From NCBI GenBank assembly GCA_016719635.1, contig JADJYT010000009.1, positions 1-64,000 of the forward strand: a stretch of 64,000 nt of DNA, in the 5' to 3' direction. A program made the translations under genes and the position numbers. This document shows positions 63,945-64,000 of the stretch, in pieces. Source of the DNA: Sphingobacteriales bacterium (GTDB taxonomy: Bacteria > Bacteroidota > Bacteroidia > Chitinophagales > JADIYW01). The first letter of the stretch is position 1, and each line of letters opens with the position of its first letter. Under the pieces are notes generated by a model. It did not search any database and was not told the origin of the DNA. It worked only from the letters and a program-made list of their open reading frames with translations.

Positions 63945-64000
63945 GGGGATATGCTTGGCTTTTTGCCGCGATGATTTGGAAAGGAGGTTTGTTGGTTGAA

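Noticed and set aside
63756..63974. 72-codon plus-strand frame at the window end
   Set aside because: It covers the toxin-antitoxin upstream region and the duplicated pcrA start in antisense; no support as a gene.

Overview
The window is chromosomal DNA of a gliding-type member of the Bacteroidota, perhaps near Chitinophagia or Sphingobacteriia (genus not determinable). Evidence: TonB-dependent receptor plus lipoprotein pair, GldA/GldF/GldG, a PorZ-type type IX secretion protein with a sorting tail, the complete moxR-DUF58-batABCDE cluster, a DUF3078/DUF4290/DUF4260/DUF2779 gene set, a Bacteroidota-type MurA (Asp for Cys), and many start codons preceded by the Bacteroidota -7 box TAnnTTTG.

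Layout. 1-5 kb: end of a TonB receptor operon, an alpha/beta hydrolase and a secreted repeat protein. 5-10.5 kb: glycosyltransferase, dnaN, alkyltransferase-like protein, lspA. 10.5-17.4 kb: a DksA-like regulator with a histone H1-like tail, ileS, porZ. 17.4-23 kb is the accessory part: three small hypothetical genes (two are paralogues), a small lipoprotein, a cluster of long direct repeats, an IS110-family element inserted in that repeat, a DUF2779 nuclease-like gene and a structured repeat. 23-36 kb: outer-membrane proteins, murB, a second glycosyltransferase, gldAFG, NIF3, lpxK. 36-49 kb: OmpA/TSP3 protein, murA, gyrB, a DPP-IV-type peptidase, DUF3078. 49-57.4 kb: bat operon. 57.4-64 kb: barrel and TPR proteins, chalcone-isomerase-like protein, pcrA and a PIN-domain toxin-antitoxin pair between direct repeats.

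The most striking object is the IS110 element (about 19949-21202, minus strand). Upstream of its transposase lies a non-coding segment that folds into two internal-loop hairpins. The four loop strands match, in the order and strand polarity of the IS621-type bridge RNA, the left target, right target, left donor and right donor sequences read directly from this insertion. Joining the two element ends would also assemble a Bacteroidota promoter (TTTG, 20 nt, TATGTTTG) pointing into that RNA. The transposase is split by a -1 frame change exactly at A_AAA_AAG followed by a stop.

A second unexplained structure is a roughly 165-bp repeat present twice (22.9 and 60.5 kb). Its helices are kept while their sequences differ, which is the signature of selection on structure. 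No tRNA, rRNA or CRISPR array was seen.
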